A program made the translations under genes and the position numbers. Positions 1 through 9,620 of a stretch of 64,000 nt of DNA are shown here, in pieces (position 1 is the first letter of the stretch; the number at the start of each line of letters is the position of its first letter). The notes beneath the pieces are model-generated. The model worked only from the letters and a program-made list of their open reading frames with translations, ran no database searches and had not been told where the DNA came from. The DNA lies in assembly GCA_037178625.1 (NCBI GenBank), contig CM074133.1, positions 3,162,001-3,226,000 of the forward strand, in the 5' to 3' direction. The stretch comes from Skeletonema tropicum (taxonomy: Eukaryota > Bacillariophyta > Thalassiosirophyceae > Thalassiosirales > Thalassiosiraceae).

Positions 1-58
1 TGCTCCTATCTCGGTAGATGTCAAGAAAAGAAAAGCCATCGTCTGCAATGAAGGACAT
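1..58 (-). CDS. Acidic hypothetical protein, 5' end only (window edge)
   Basis: The complement of 1-58 encodes the first 19 residues of the protein found complete at 13071..13613. It starts with ATG at 58 and differs by one residue (Ile for Ala at position 14). The rest of the gene lies outside the window. It is in the inverted-repeat arm and reads outward, mirroring its partner. No function can be assigned. Confidence 0.6.
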   Translation of the reverse strand, partial: MSFIADDGFSFLDIYRDRS

Positions 59-568
59 ATTGGTGCTTTATAAGTAGGAATAATTGAACGATAGGTGGAT
101 ATTATTTATGTCGGCGTCAAGTTAGTTGTTGATGTGCAGGAATCGCCAAAAAACTGGCGCTGGCCAAATGGAGAAGCGGCGCCGCCTCAATGCCAGCCTG
201 ACCACAGAAGCACAACCAACAGTAGGAGGAGAGGACGGCGAACGATACTTAGTATGCTGCCCTTTCGAAGCGATGAATCATGGCTGCCATCACTATACCA
301 TCATCAATAGAGGCGGGTGCTTTGCTTGGCGGCTCGGTCACAAGTCACAACGATGTCACTACGTAGTGACAATGTAACTACCCGCGTAGTTACAATGTCA
401 CAACGCGGGTAGTTACATAGTGACAAGGCGGGTGGTTTTGTTGTGACATTGTAACTACACGTGTTGTGACAAGCCCACAGATTCACCCGCGGGCGAGTTG
501 TCAACGTCTAAAAAGGGGCTACAAAGGGGGCAAAAAGGGGGCACTGTGCCCCCGATCCATAATCCTCC
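1..568. repeat. Left arm of large inverted repeat (partner 12578..13128)
   Basis: This block is a near-identical reverse complement of 12578..13128. It runs from the window edge to the CCATAATCCTCC motif at 557-568, where similarity stops abruptly. It contains the start of an acidic-protein gene reading out of the window, that gene's upstream region, a cluster of interleaved palindromes at about 350-480 (for example GTCACTACGTAGTGAC and repeated GTAACTACCCGCG units), and a G-rich tract at 513-553. The arms are about 12 kb apart. They could be two copies of one mobile element in opposite orientation or the ends of a large composite element. The left arm continues beyond the window. Confidence 0.85.
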
Positions 569-1006
569 CGGCCCCAACGCCTAATTTTAGGTGTACATAG
601 GGTCATAGGCCCAAGGCCAAGGGCATAGGCCTATCACTGCCAGGTGGTCTGGACCCGCCACGATGAGTTCCGCCACGATTTCCGCCACGATTCTTAAAAA
701 GATATTCCTTACCTACTACTTATGATAGAGGGCTGATCTCAAATGGCAGTCCCTTTCATAATGGGAGTATTTTGTACATGGTCCTTTCTCATGAAGAATC
801 GCTGTGACATAGGCTAGGATGTTTCATTCTCACCTCAAAATCTCGGGAAGTGGATTTCTTACTCGCAAGAAAGAGTGAATTCAAAAGGCAACGGTGCGGT
901 GGCCAAGCAACGGCCACTCCAGCCACAACAAAATTCAAACAGCCTCCACACCATGACAAGACATGCTATTGTAAGCGCTGCCGGCGGCCGCCTAACCACC
1001 ATGCCT
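569..1006. other. Gap, no gene seen
   Basis: No supportable coding region. The only structure noticed is three close copies of CCGCCACGAT at about 656-695 and short ggcata/ggcc repeats at 600-640. Confidence 0.5.
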
Positions 1007-2495
1007 TCTCTCATCCGCATTGAATTTAACCACAATAATCAGCGATAGCACTGTTGCATGCGAAGATGAAGAAGAACTGATTTGGGACGAAAGGGTTGTC
1101 CATTATTTAGAGGAAAGATGAGTCATCAGTGTTGTGTGTTCAAGGTTCAAGTTTTGGCCTTATCACGACTACGTCATATATCACCATCATCTATTACACC
1201 AATAATACGACGTCGCAGCTGCATTTGATTGTGTCGATGATCCTTCGGCAAAAAGTCGTTGCTCCAGTTTGAAATGAATGGACATCAGCCTCAGCCCAGT
1301 GACGGAGAGAGGGAAGAAGACAATCTGTTCAAAAGGGTCGGTGTTATGAAGCATCCGACAATCAGCCTCGGCAACGTGCGGAATTCGAAGCAATATAAGT
1401 GAGCTGGTCACGTTCTTGTCGCACGTCAATAATATCGTAATGTATCGCCTCTTCTTTATTGAACGCACATCAACTTCTGCGAGGTTAATCCTCGATGAAT
1501 CGTTTGTTATCTCATTTAAATTCATACCTCTCTTGCAAATGTACTCTACAGATGTAAATGGACAACAATGAAGACAGTAACAATATCACGTCAACCACAA
1601 TCATGTTGCTCCCGATTGAATGCATAATTACTGCTTTAAACACTATTTATCGGATGACGATGCCTCGACCGTGACGAATTATATCCTTGTTGAAATCATG
1701 ATTGCTTTCATGATGCAGTCATTATCTCTATGCCATATATTCCGCTGCTATGAATGTCTCTGTTGGCAAATGCGGAAAATCTCTCTGTGTCATGTACCGC
1801 ATATTCGAAGTGTCATTGTTTCGTCATTAGTTTGTCAGGTTGAATGCATTGATAGCCGGTATTTCATAGTGTGTCAATACTGTAAGCATTGTGCATAAAA
1901 AGAATTGTGAAGATTGCTTTGTAATGTTCTATCTGTTATTCCTATCTATCAACAGTTATTGGAAGAGAGAAGATTGCATCGTAATGTTTCTCTCCGTTGT
2001 CGGATGAGATAGATTGCCATCGCCGATGGAAGCATTGGAAAGAAGAGGCCTTACTGGAGATCTGTTACGTCTAAAGAGCGCAATGGCAATGGATAGCCTA
2101 AGATTTAAGTGCGATAGGAGAAGCAATTGTTCATGATAATCGTTGTACTAACAATTGATTACATCTATTTTGTGCATAGGCGAAGTGCGTGCATAACATC
2201 ACACCAGCGCAGCCACTGACGTGCGTGAATTCAGACATGTGCAGTGTGCAGGGAGAATCCTTCATCTATTTCGTCGTAATAGGCTGCAACCTTCGGAGAC
2301 GTTTGACAGATGTCGTATACCCAGAGAAGACTACGACGTGGATAGACAACACCATAACAGAGCGAAATTGAATCCGTTTTCCAGCAGTGTTGTTAATAAT
2401 GGATAAACCTTCCGTCTCAAGTCAGTTCTTCTCCACCTTCGCACGCAACAGTGCTATCGCTGATTATTGTGGTTAAATTCATTGCGGACGAGAGT
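1007..2495. mobile_element. TIR element, about 1.5 kb, non-autonomous
   Basis: About 95 bp at 1007-1102 is repeated in inverted orientation at 2400-2495 with roughly 88% identity. Both arms share the core AACCACAATAATCAGCGATA. The 1.3-kb interior holds only short ORFs (for example 1187..1525 minus) with no recognisable transposase. It looks like a non-autonomous DNA transposon or foldback element. I could not define a target-site duplication, so the outer ends are approximate. Confidence 0.7.
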
Positions 2496-2801
2496 GGACA
2501 GGGGGTCTGCGTGCATCAGTACCAGAACCAGGAGCATCATCGTCGACATCATCTTGCTGGTTTCCAGGATGGTTTTCGTCAGTTTCTCTGATCACTGCAC
2601 TGGTAGTCCCGGAGGACAGAGGACAGATCACTGAGACAGAAGACATAACTAAGTATGTACATAAAGCCCCATTCATTCATGAAGAAACAACAAAACACAT
2701 ACATACTTGCCTTGACCTCGCTCATGGCATGAGATCCTCCCACCTCCCATCATCAAATCGTCATCGTGTCGTCTTCTCCTCGTCCTCTCACTCTCATCTC
2801 A

Positions 2802-3803
2802 ATGTCAATGCCAGTCTTCATCTACACGGGAGGGCGAGCCCCTTTCGTCCCTTTCGCAGAAGTACACCCGAACGTCACGTCCATCGCCGCCTTTGCCTTT
2901 GAAAGAAACGACTACCTCCAAGGCATACATCTCCATGACGATGTTGACACAATTGAGTCGCATGCGTTCGTTCTATGCGGTTTCTTACCAGAAATCGTGA
3001 TGCCTGGCGTCAAGAACGTTGAATATTCGGCGTTTTACGCGTGCTGGGAATTGTCTAGGGTGGAGTTTGGCAAAGACTTGGAAACAATCGGAGAGAGTGC
3101 ATTCGATCAGTGCACGTCTCTAGCATTCCTCAAGATGCCTTGTGTTAGAAGGATTGGACTCCGTGCCTTTCAAGACTGCGCCATCACTGAGTTGAACCTC
3201 CCCTTAGACCTCGAACTTGTTGAGGGATATGCATTTGCTGGATGCCATTCTCTTGAAAAAGTATCCATGCCGTTGAAAGAAGGATTGCTCCAGGATGGTG
3301 CGTTTATCACTTGTAGCCGACTTGTACGAATTGATCTGATTGGTGGCGTACACGACTTTGTGTCATCTCTGCACCTCGAGGAGTGGAGGAATGCAGCAAA
3401 TGACGAGATCAACCGTATCAATCAAGTTCTCCCCGTTATTGATGCACGAGCGGTGGACAAGACTAGAGCAATTCAAGAATGGATGCAATCAGTCCTGAAC
3501 AGCATGGATCGCTACAAAGCTGAGCACTATGCCTTACTAAAGGAGTGTATGACCATACTTGAACTCGCTCTTTGGGGGGCCAAAATAGCTGACGCAGAGA
3601 AGGAGAGAGATAATGATAACAAGTCTCTCGCGGCCATCTCTTCTGTCTCGCTCGAGGAGACCTTGTCAGAGAAACTCAACATCGATAACGATAACAATGA
3701 GGAATGGAGTTTCAGACAAGTTCAACGTGGTGTTTGTAGTGCTGACTTCGTGATTCAGAACGTCATCCCATATCTTACATGCAAAAAGCTTGACCAGGAA
3801 TAG
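2802..3803 (+). CDS. BspA-type leucine-rich repeat (LRR_5) protein
   Basis: A protein of 333 residues if the ATG at 2802 (MSMPVFIYTG) is the start; the frame is open upstream without another ATG. Residues 20-190 hold LRR_5 (BspA-like) units with the cadence 'I..+AF..C..L..+.+P..+..I...AF', such as IGESAFDQCTSL and VEGYAFAGCHSL. A conserved C-terminal module of this family in diatoms follows: an EWRNAANDEINRINQ segment, KTRAIQEWMQS, and KAEHYALLKECMTILELALW. There is no signal peptide or membrane segment, so a soluble protein is expected. Such repeats mediate protein interaction; the partner is unknown. The gene appears intact and single-exon. Confidence 0.85.
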   Translation: MSMPVFIYTGGRAPFVPFAEVHPNVTSIAAFAFERNDYLQGIHLHDDVDTIESHAFVLCGFLPEIVMPGVKNVEYSAFYACWELSRVEFGKDLETIGESAFDQCTSLAFLKMPCVRRIGLRAFQDCAITELNLPLDLELVEGYAFAGCHSLEKVSMPLKEGLLQDGAFITCSRLVRIDLIGGVHDFVSSLHLEEWRNAANDEINRINQVLPVIDARAVDKTRAIQEWMQSVLNSMDRYKAEHYALLKECMTILELALWGAKIADAEKERDNDNKSLAAISSVSLEETLSEKLNIDNDNNEEWSFRQVQRGVCSADFVIQNVIPYLTCKKLDQE

Positions 3804-4395
3804 TTGTTCATATTAGAATTATCATTATTTGGTATGTAATATGTACTAATATCTGAACCTGAATCTGAAGACTGAACTTTTTATTGAGTTTACGGTGTAA
3901 GTGGGTGTAGGACTGCCAGCCAGTTGTTGGATACAGAGCTTCCGTTCACGCCTTTATTTGCTAGAGCTCTTTTGTACTCTAACCGGGTTTCTGAAGAAGG
4001 CCGTATCGTAGGCCTTGACCGTGGCTGGCTTTGGAAGGGCTCGCTTTGGATAAAACCCGAGCTCGAGCGACGAGCGCGCGAGCATGCTATCTATGTATTG
4101 TACTGTCTCATTTTCATTTCAACGATCGTATCCATCGAAGAAGTTATGGCTTGGACGCTCGACCTACGAAGATATATACTGTTTACTACTCCATCCATCT
4201 AAGTACGAGTCAGGCAATATTGTAATTATTAGGAGCGGGTCTCATGTTGTTTGTTGATTGTGTCCCATCGTGAACTGTCTTTAGGGTTAGCCTTAAAAAC
4301 TGGATACCAGAGATAGAGACACCTCACCGCGCCGCGCGCGCTCGCGTTGACTCTGACGTCTCTGACGACATATATCCCTCTAGAGAGTGAGTTTT
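3804..4395. other. Gap, no gene seen
   Basis: No convincing gene. Short ORFs at 3924-4225 show no recognisable features. The sequence is AT-rich with a GC-rich, CpG-rich patch at 4320-4350. Confidence 0.5.
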
Positions 4396-4614
4396 GAGAT
4401 TGAGTATTCAATCTCATCCAGGATGAGATTGAATATTCAATCTCATCCATCGCCAGAAGCCGTTATCGCGTGTTTTTGTCGCGGTAAGAAATTGGCGGGA
4501 GGGTTGGACTGGGCCGGCCGACTCTCAGATTGCTGCGGTAGCTCTTTTATGTGCATGCACGTGAGCTACAAATACTAATTTTCAGGCAGATGAGATTGAA
4601 TATTCAATCTCATC
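4396..4614. repeat. Three copies of a 26-bp palindrome
   Basis: Perfect 26-bp palindromes (half-site GATGAGATTGAAT) lie at 4422-4447 and 4589-4614. A slightly degenerate copy sits at 4396-4419, directly next to the second. The identical palindromes bracket about 140 bp, so they may be the ends of a miniature element, or paired binding or hairpin sites. Nothing between them looks coding. Confidence 0.75.
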
Positions 4615-4712
4615 CACAAAAATAGCCCCCCAAAAACTCACTAGGGATATACAGCACACTACAGGTCTCGGTTATCTCTACTCAGCGATGGTTGGTTTGG
4701 GATGATGAGAGG

Positions 4713-4813
4713 TGATGATGCGGTCTGTCGTGCCTCCACAAACAAACAATATCGTAGCCTAAACTAACTCAGTGTGTTTGTTTGATCACCATGCAATCCG
4801 CATCGCTGCTACA
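4713..4813 (+). repeat. 5' LTR of TRIM-like element
   Basis: 101 bp, TG...CA ends, identical to 5518-5618. Confidence 0.88.
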
Positions 4814-5517
4814 GGTTCATGAGCCCACTACGGGCTTGGACCAGCCGCTCCGCTAGACGTGCGGTCCATTGCCCTCCATGTATTCACGTATGGGGGAAGT
4901 CAGCAGCAGTTGGATCCGAGCCACTTCCTCTGCAGTCGACTGCTAACGCATCCGAGATATTTTCACAACGTCATCGTTGTTCCTCCGCCCTTCCTACACA
5001 GGAGTCCCATCGTCGGAGTGTGGCCTCCGACATTACACCGTCGTGAACTTATCATACTCCTCCTGCATGGCGTTTGGAGGCCGTTATTGCTCGAACAGTT
5101 TGATACGCACCGATAATACCAGATGGGGGATATGAGCCACCTGCTTCGACAACCTCATTATCGCTCGACACAAGTGAAGATTTCTCACCCAACAACAACC
5201 ACTCCTACCAATTGTCGATTGGATCCATAATTGGTTCCTTGGCGTCTGATCAACGGCCAAGGTATAAAATTTTTATTTTATTTTTGTTCGATTACCAGTG
5301 GACGGAGCACTGCTATCGAAAGTGGGGGACATGGCACACAACATTTTATTCCCTGTCGAACATTTTATTCTTTCTGCGGGGCATTTAAGCAGATGTATTG
5401 ACAGCTATTCAACGGACTTCTTCCCATTTCATGTCCTATCATAGTTCTTTGCATCTCCTTCGATTATCCGCAAGGTATTCCAACCTTGACTCCTCAGTTG
5501 ACAGCAAAGATGGGGGA

Positions 5518-5618
5518 TGATGATGCGGTCTGTCGTGCCTCCACAAACAAACAATATCGTAGCCTAAACTAACTCAGTGTGTTTGTTTGATCACCATGCA
5601 ATCCGCATCGCTGCTACA
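5518..5618 (+). repeat. 3' LTR of TRIM-like element
   Basis: 101 bp, identical to 4713-4813. Preceded by a polypurine tract and followed by the AGAGG target duplication. Confidence 0.88.
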
Positions 5619-6057
5619 AGAGGGGTGAAAACAAGTGATTTGTGTAGGTGGTATCTATGGTTATGTACTTTGACGTATGTAGGAGCTGAGACTTCGAGAT
5701 AACAGATAGGAGTAACCATCATCACTAGCCTCGCTGGCGCTCGTGCTAGCCCGCTGCGCGGGTTAAAGCACCAAAATAGAGGAGAAAGACGTACAAAACT
5801 CTAGTTGCCTACACTTTTATTTACCTCTCTTACCCCGTGAGAAAAAACCGCGAAGCGGGCTTTTTCGAAACGCCCCGGGCGAGCTTGTGGACACCTCCAT
5901 CAGCAAAAATTAGTCAAGCCAATCAAAGAAAGAGTCGATCGAAAATGCCCGTGAAGGCCAAAGGACACGCCAAAGGGCCCGGACAGAACGACAGAACGAC
6001 AGAACGACAGAACGACCGACCGACCGAACGACTTAGCTCCTCTCATTATTTAGATTT
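5619..6057. other. Gap with short tandem repeats
   Basis: No gene is supported. There is a GC hairpin (AACCGCGAAGCGGGC, about 5847-5861) and a short tandem array of CAGAACGA-like units followed by CCGA units at about 5990-6032. Confidence 0.5.
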
Positions 6058-6673
6058 TCGTATCCTTCACAACACCTTGCCCACGAATAGCTGCTGCCAG
6101 TTTGAAGTGCGAAGCGGCATCACCCAATTAGCCTTTGTCCAACACTCAAATGCACTTCTATTCTTCCTTGCTGTATTGTTCAAATGCCACTCGCCTCATA
6201 GCAACTGGATCATTTGCCTCAACTCGTTTCATAAGTTGTTTCATAATTTCTTCACTACTTTCGAGCCTATGTTTGCGACAGAATAGGCACGATGGAACTA
6301 ATGAAGCTTCCACTTCTCGCTTATGATTGGCGTGAGCGCAGCCGTTACAAATCACTTTGCTGCAACAACTCATCATGATAGATTTCTCTGAATCGAGCGG
6401 GAGAGTCATCATACAGATCGGACAGTCCCCAAGATGCGTACTTTCCGGTTGCTTGAATAAAAGCTCGTTACGTAGTTCTGCGGCGCGTTCTTTGCACGCT
6501 TGTTTGTGTTTTGGTCGATGCTCCTTTTGGCATTCAATGCTGCAATATCGAACAAGATAACAAGCGGTGCAATTCTTCAATTTGATGTCATCATCATCAT
6601 TTTTTTCTGCGATGCCGGAGGAAGCACAACATAAAGTGCCCGCCTCATTACAATCTGCATTTGCATTCTTCAT
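6058..6673 (-). pseudogene. MYND/RING-like/Sel1 family pseudogene, 3' truncated
   Basis: Close copy of the 5' two-thirds of the intact gene at 25609..26529; similarity continues through the 5' flank to about 6770. From the ATG at 6673 it encodes the MYND finger, the RING-like finger and the first Sel1 repeat. A frameshift and stop follow at about 6158, and the last Sel1 repeats are absent. One MYND ligand is lost (CASC became CASS). High identity to its parent suggests a recent segmental copy that never had a complete 3' end. Confidence 0.85.
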
Positions 6674-6798
6674 TATCAATAATAATTCGAGCCCGCAGCT
6701 ATTATCTCTCCTCTGCTTCGTAATATATCGATCAGATTGACCCGCTCTCCGAGAGTAACGACGCCGCATTCAACACAGCGCTGCGCTTGGTCAGCTAA

Positions 6799-7015
6799 AC
6801 CGGCAATTGGTAGACCCAGCGTTCGACCCCTGGGCAATAGTCCCTCGGTAAACATTATATTTATATCTTTCTTATTAGGACCGACACTGTACGCATCTGA
6901 CTTAGACTGAATATAGTTCTCTGTGAGAGCAACGCTCCACTTAGAACATCGCATCGCTCCGTTCGGCTCATCTTCCCCATGGAGATGCTCCGCTCGCTGC
7001 GCTCGCTTCGCATGG
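6799..7015. repeat. 217-bp direct repeat, copy 1
   Basis: Matches 7945..8161 with only about two differences. It begins ACCGGCAATTGGTAG and ends CGCTTCGCATGG. It holds a stretch resembling a pol III B box (GTTCGACCCC), so a SINE is one possibility. The 1.36-kb spacing could instead mean terminal direct repeats, but the ends are not TG...CA. Confidence 0.75.
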
Positions 7016-7944
7016 ATGGAACAATAGTAAGTCAGGATCATTAAACTTCTTTATGGCTCAAACATCACCGCACACAATATCCAAAAATCCCCTCTCAGAG
7101 CACAGCTGAAAAGCGCCCCAACGATTTGTCCTCTCGCTCAGTTAATGCATACGCTCGCTGCCGCTGATGTCAACATGCATCACGTGGTTAGGGAAGCCAG
7201 CAGATGCACCTGCAGGTTCTGATGCCATGACATACATCGTTCAGTATGATTATATCTTACTGCATAAAGGAGTCAATTACGACAAAATGATCATAAGTAC
7301 AGGCTTGAACACCACGTGATGGACCCATCGAGGCCACCCAGCAAGTGGCATGGATTAATACCCACCCTGCGCCCCACAACCAGCTGGATATGGTAAGTAA
7401 AGTGCTATTCGAATGTGGAATGAGACAAACGAGAAATCGTCCTCTATGGCTCTACCCAAGAGCTAGCGACCGCTGCCAACATACAGTCATATATATACCA
7501 AGATAAGTGTCGCCCACACATAGTATATCGGTTAATTCTTCTCTAGTGATGAGTCTCTAATGAGAGGAGCTACGAGGAAGATTCATCAGATGATAAACAG
7601 AAAAACTATGATAGTCTCATCCCCAAAAGGAACCTATCCATAGCAACCTAGAAGTAGGAACTGTTGATGCTAGCATTAGCAGGAGATGAAGATCTCCCTA
7701 AGACTAAGCTACTCATCTCTAGATGCGGTTGTAGCAACAAAGTAGTGTAGTCTGATACCAGGCCGATACCAGGCCAGACTATCCCGCAAATATCCGACAT
7801 CATGGGCGATGTTTGGTGTTCGCACGATGTCACGCCCAGTCCCTACTTCCCATCAACTTAATGGACTGCTATTGCTTGCTGCAGGTAAGGAATATTGCAT
7901 TCTGTTTGCATGATATTATTGTTAGTTTAGTGGAAAAACAACCA
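7016..7944. other. Spacer between 217-bp repeats, no gene seen
   Basis: No recognisable coding sequence. Only short ORFs without features were found on both strands. It may be the interior of an element whose termini are the flanking direct repeats. Confidence 0.4.
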
Positions 7945-8161
7945 ACCGGCAATTGGTAGACCCAGCGTTCGACCCCTGGGCAATAGTCCCTCGGTAAACA
8001 TTATATTTATATCTTTCTTATTAGGACCGACACTGTACGCATCTGACTTAGACTGAATATAGTTCTCTGTGAGAGCAACGCTCCACTTAGAACATCGTAT
8101 CGCTCCGTTCGGCTCATCTTCCCAATGGAGATGCTCCGCTCGCTGCGCTCGCTTCGCATGG
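7945..8161. repeat. 217-bp direct repeat, copy 2
   Basis: Second copy of the 6799..7015 repeat, same orientation, with two visible base differences. Confidence 0.75.
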
Positions 8162-9620
8162 CCTACGCATAATGCTTCTATATCCAGAACTAATGATCTT
8201 CAACGTCAGCAGGTATCATGGGCTTGCTATTACTATAATTTCAACTGATACTTTGCCCTCGCTGGCGTTGATAATACCTCTACTTTAGAGTAGAAACATG
8301 CTGGAATGAAGATAAATCTTTGCATTATATGCAATTAGGTGCTCTGGACAATGAAGTGTATACCTTTCACAGTGCCTTATTGTACTTTATACTATTGTGG
8401 ATAATTCGATTGACGATCATGACATTTTATAATCAAATGGGCGTTGTTTCAGCGTAGTGAATAATTTTCACATTTATCCCCCACAAGTAGATATCCTTCA
8501 GCATTCACTCCACTGTCCATGATGAACGGCTACTTCCCACACAGCACTTCCCAATCCCCCTCAGTTCGCACTATTTTCGCCACAATCCAATATTTAAACA
8601 TGAAATAACACTAATCTTCTCCGTGTTTGCAGAAATAATACGCGCTTTTTTGAGTTGCCCTTCTGAAGACGACTTGTTGACTCATCATAACAGCGATAGT
8701 TGTGTCCATTCCACAAGCCCAGAGCATCCATAATGCTTTATTGTTCAATTTGGCTGCCCTCACTATCGTGTGCTGGCCATCTAAATCATTTCATTTGTCG
8801 ATGATCGACGATTATTATTGTGGGCGGAAAATAATACCGAGCGGCGATTATCGAATTAAGCATGAATACAAGCCCAAACCGAAGGAATACTGGCACCGAA
8901 ACATCCCCATATATATGAAGTATCATCGCGTGATGAAGGGGAGACGAGACGGACGTTTATAGTTGACGTAACCATCACCACAACTGCTTGGCGACGGCTG
9001 AAAAAGATGATGGCCGGTGCCGTGTGATGAGGCTACACCACAACCCCACACACACTACCGCGGCCCAAACCAACGGTCAACATTGATCATATTGGTCCAG
9101 TTGATGATCCTGATGCAGGGGTTAGACGGTTGGTGGCGTCTATGGCATCCATTATTGGCACAGCGCTAAGTGAGGTTTAAACCTCACTTAGATTCTAAAT
9201 GCGGGTAAAAACCTCACATAGGGGTAGGTAGGGATATGTACAGCTGCCATAGACAGGTGCGGTACCGGTATCTCGAGCTGGAGAGGTTAACGTTTTTAAT
9301 GAAGGATAATCGTTTTTAAGATATTTTCAAATTAGTGTATTTTCAATTGCAATCGGCGAGTTACAGACTTCGTCTTTAATCGAATAGACGACAATAATCA
9401 ATTTGCAATAATTTATCTCTGTTCAATATCTGACGAAGCTTAATGAAACTCAATCTCGTCGTGCGTAAGTGCTTCAAAATCTCTGTGCACCAGTGATTTG
9501 ACGAAAAAGCGAGATGACACCTCAGAGCAGCACACCTCAGAACTCTTTTCATCAATCATATACAATCATAATAACAACGACGCAACACACCTTCGGTGTA
9601 GATTAATCGACGGAAATAAA
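8162..9620. other. Intergenic stretch with a 26-bp perfect palindrome
   Basis: No gene is supported. An ORF at 8702-8962 lacks an early ATG and any recognisable feature. A perfect palindrome with half-site CTAAGTGAGGTTT lies at 9166-9191, with a partial third half-site (AACCTCACAT) about 18 bp downstream. The last few hundred bases presumably hold the sigma-factor promoter. Confidence 0.5.

Larger units (their letters stand above)
4713..5618 (+). mobile_element. TRIM-like LTR retroelement (non-autonomous, Copia-type primer site)
   Basis: Two identical 101-bp direct repeats (4713-4813 and 5518-5618) start with TG and end with CA. They are flanked by the 5-bp duplication AGAGG (4708-4712 and 5619-5623). 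Right after the left repeat comes GGTTCATGAGCCCACTACGG, complementary to the anticodon arm of an initiator tRNA-Met. This is the half-tRNA priming site known from Drosophila copia and Ty5. A purine tract (AAAGATGGGGGA, 5506-5517) directly precedes the right repeat. The 704-bp interior has no gag or pol homology, so this is a terminal-repeat retrotransposon in miniature. Identical LTRs indicate a recent insertion. Confidence 0.88.

Noticed and set aside
95..377. Open frames in the inverted-repeat arm (also 12753-13034 minus)
   Set aside because: They cover the upstream region of the acidic gene, diverge at their ends between the two arms and show no protein features.
6799..8161. LTR retrotransposon with 217-bp LTRs
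   Set aside because: Ends are not TG...CA, there is no flanking duplication, and no primer site or purine tract was found.
8702..8962. 86-codon ORF with basic C-terminus
   Set aside because: No ATG at its start, no recognisable motif and no splice-site support.
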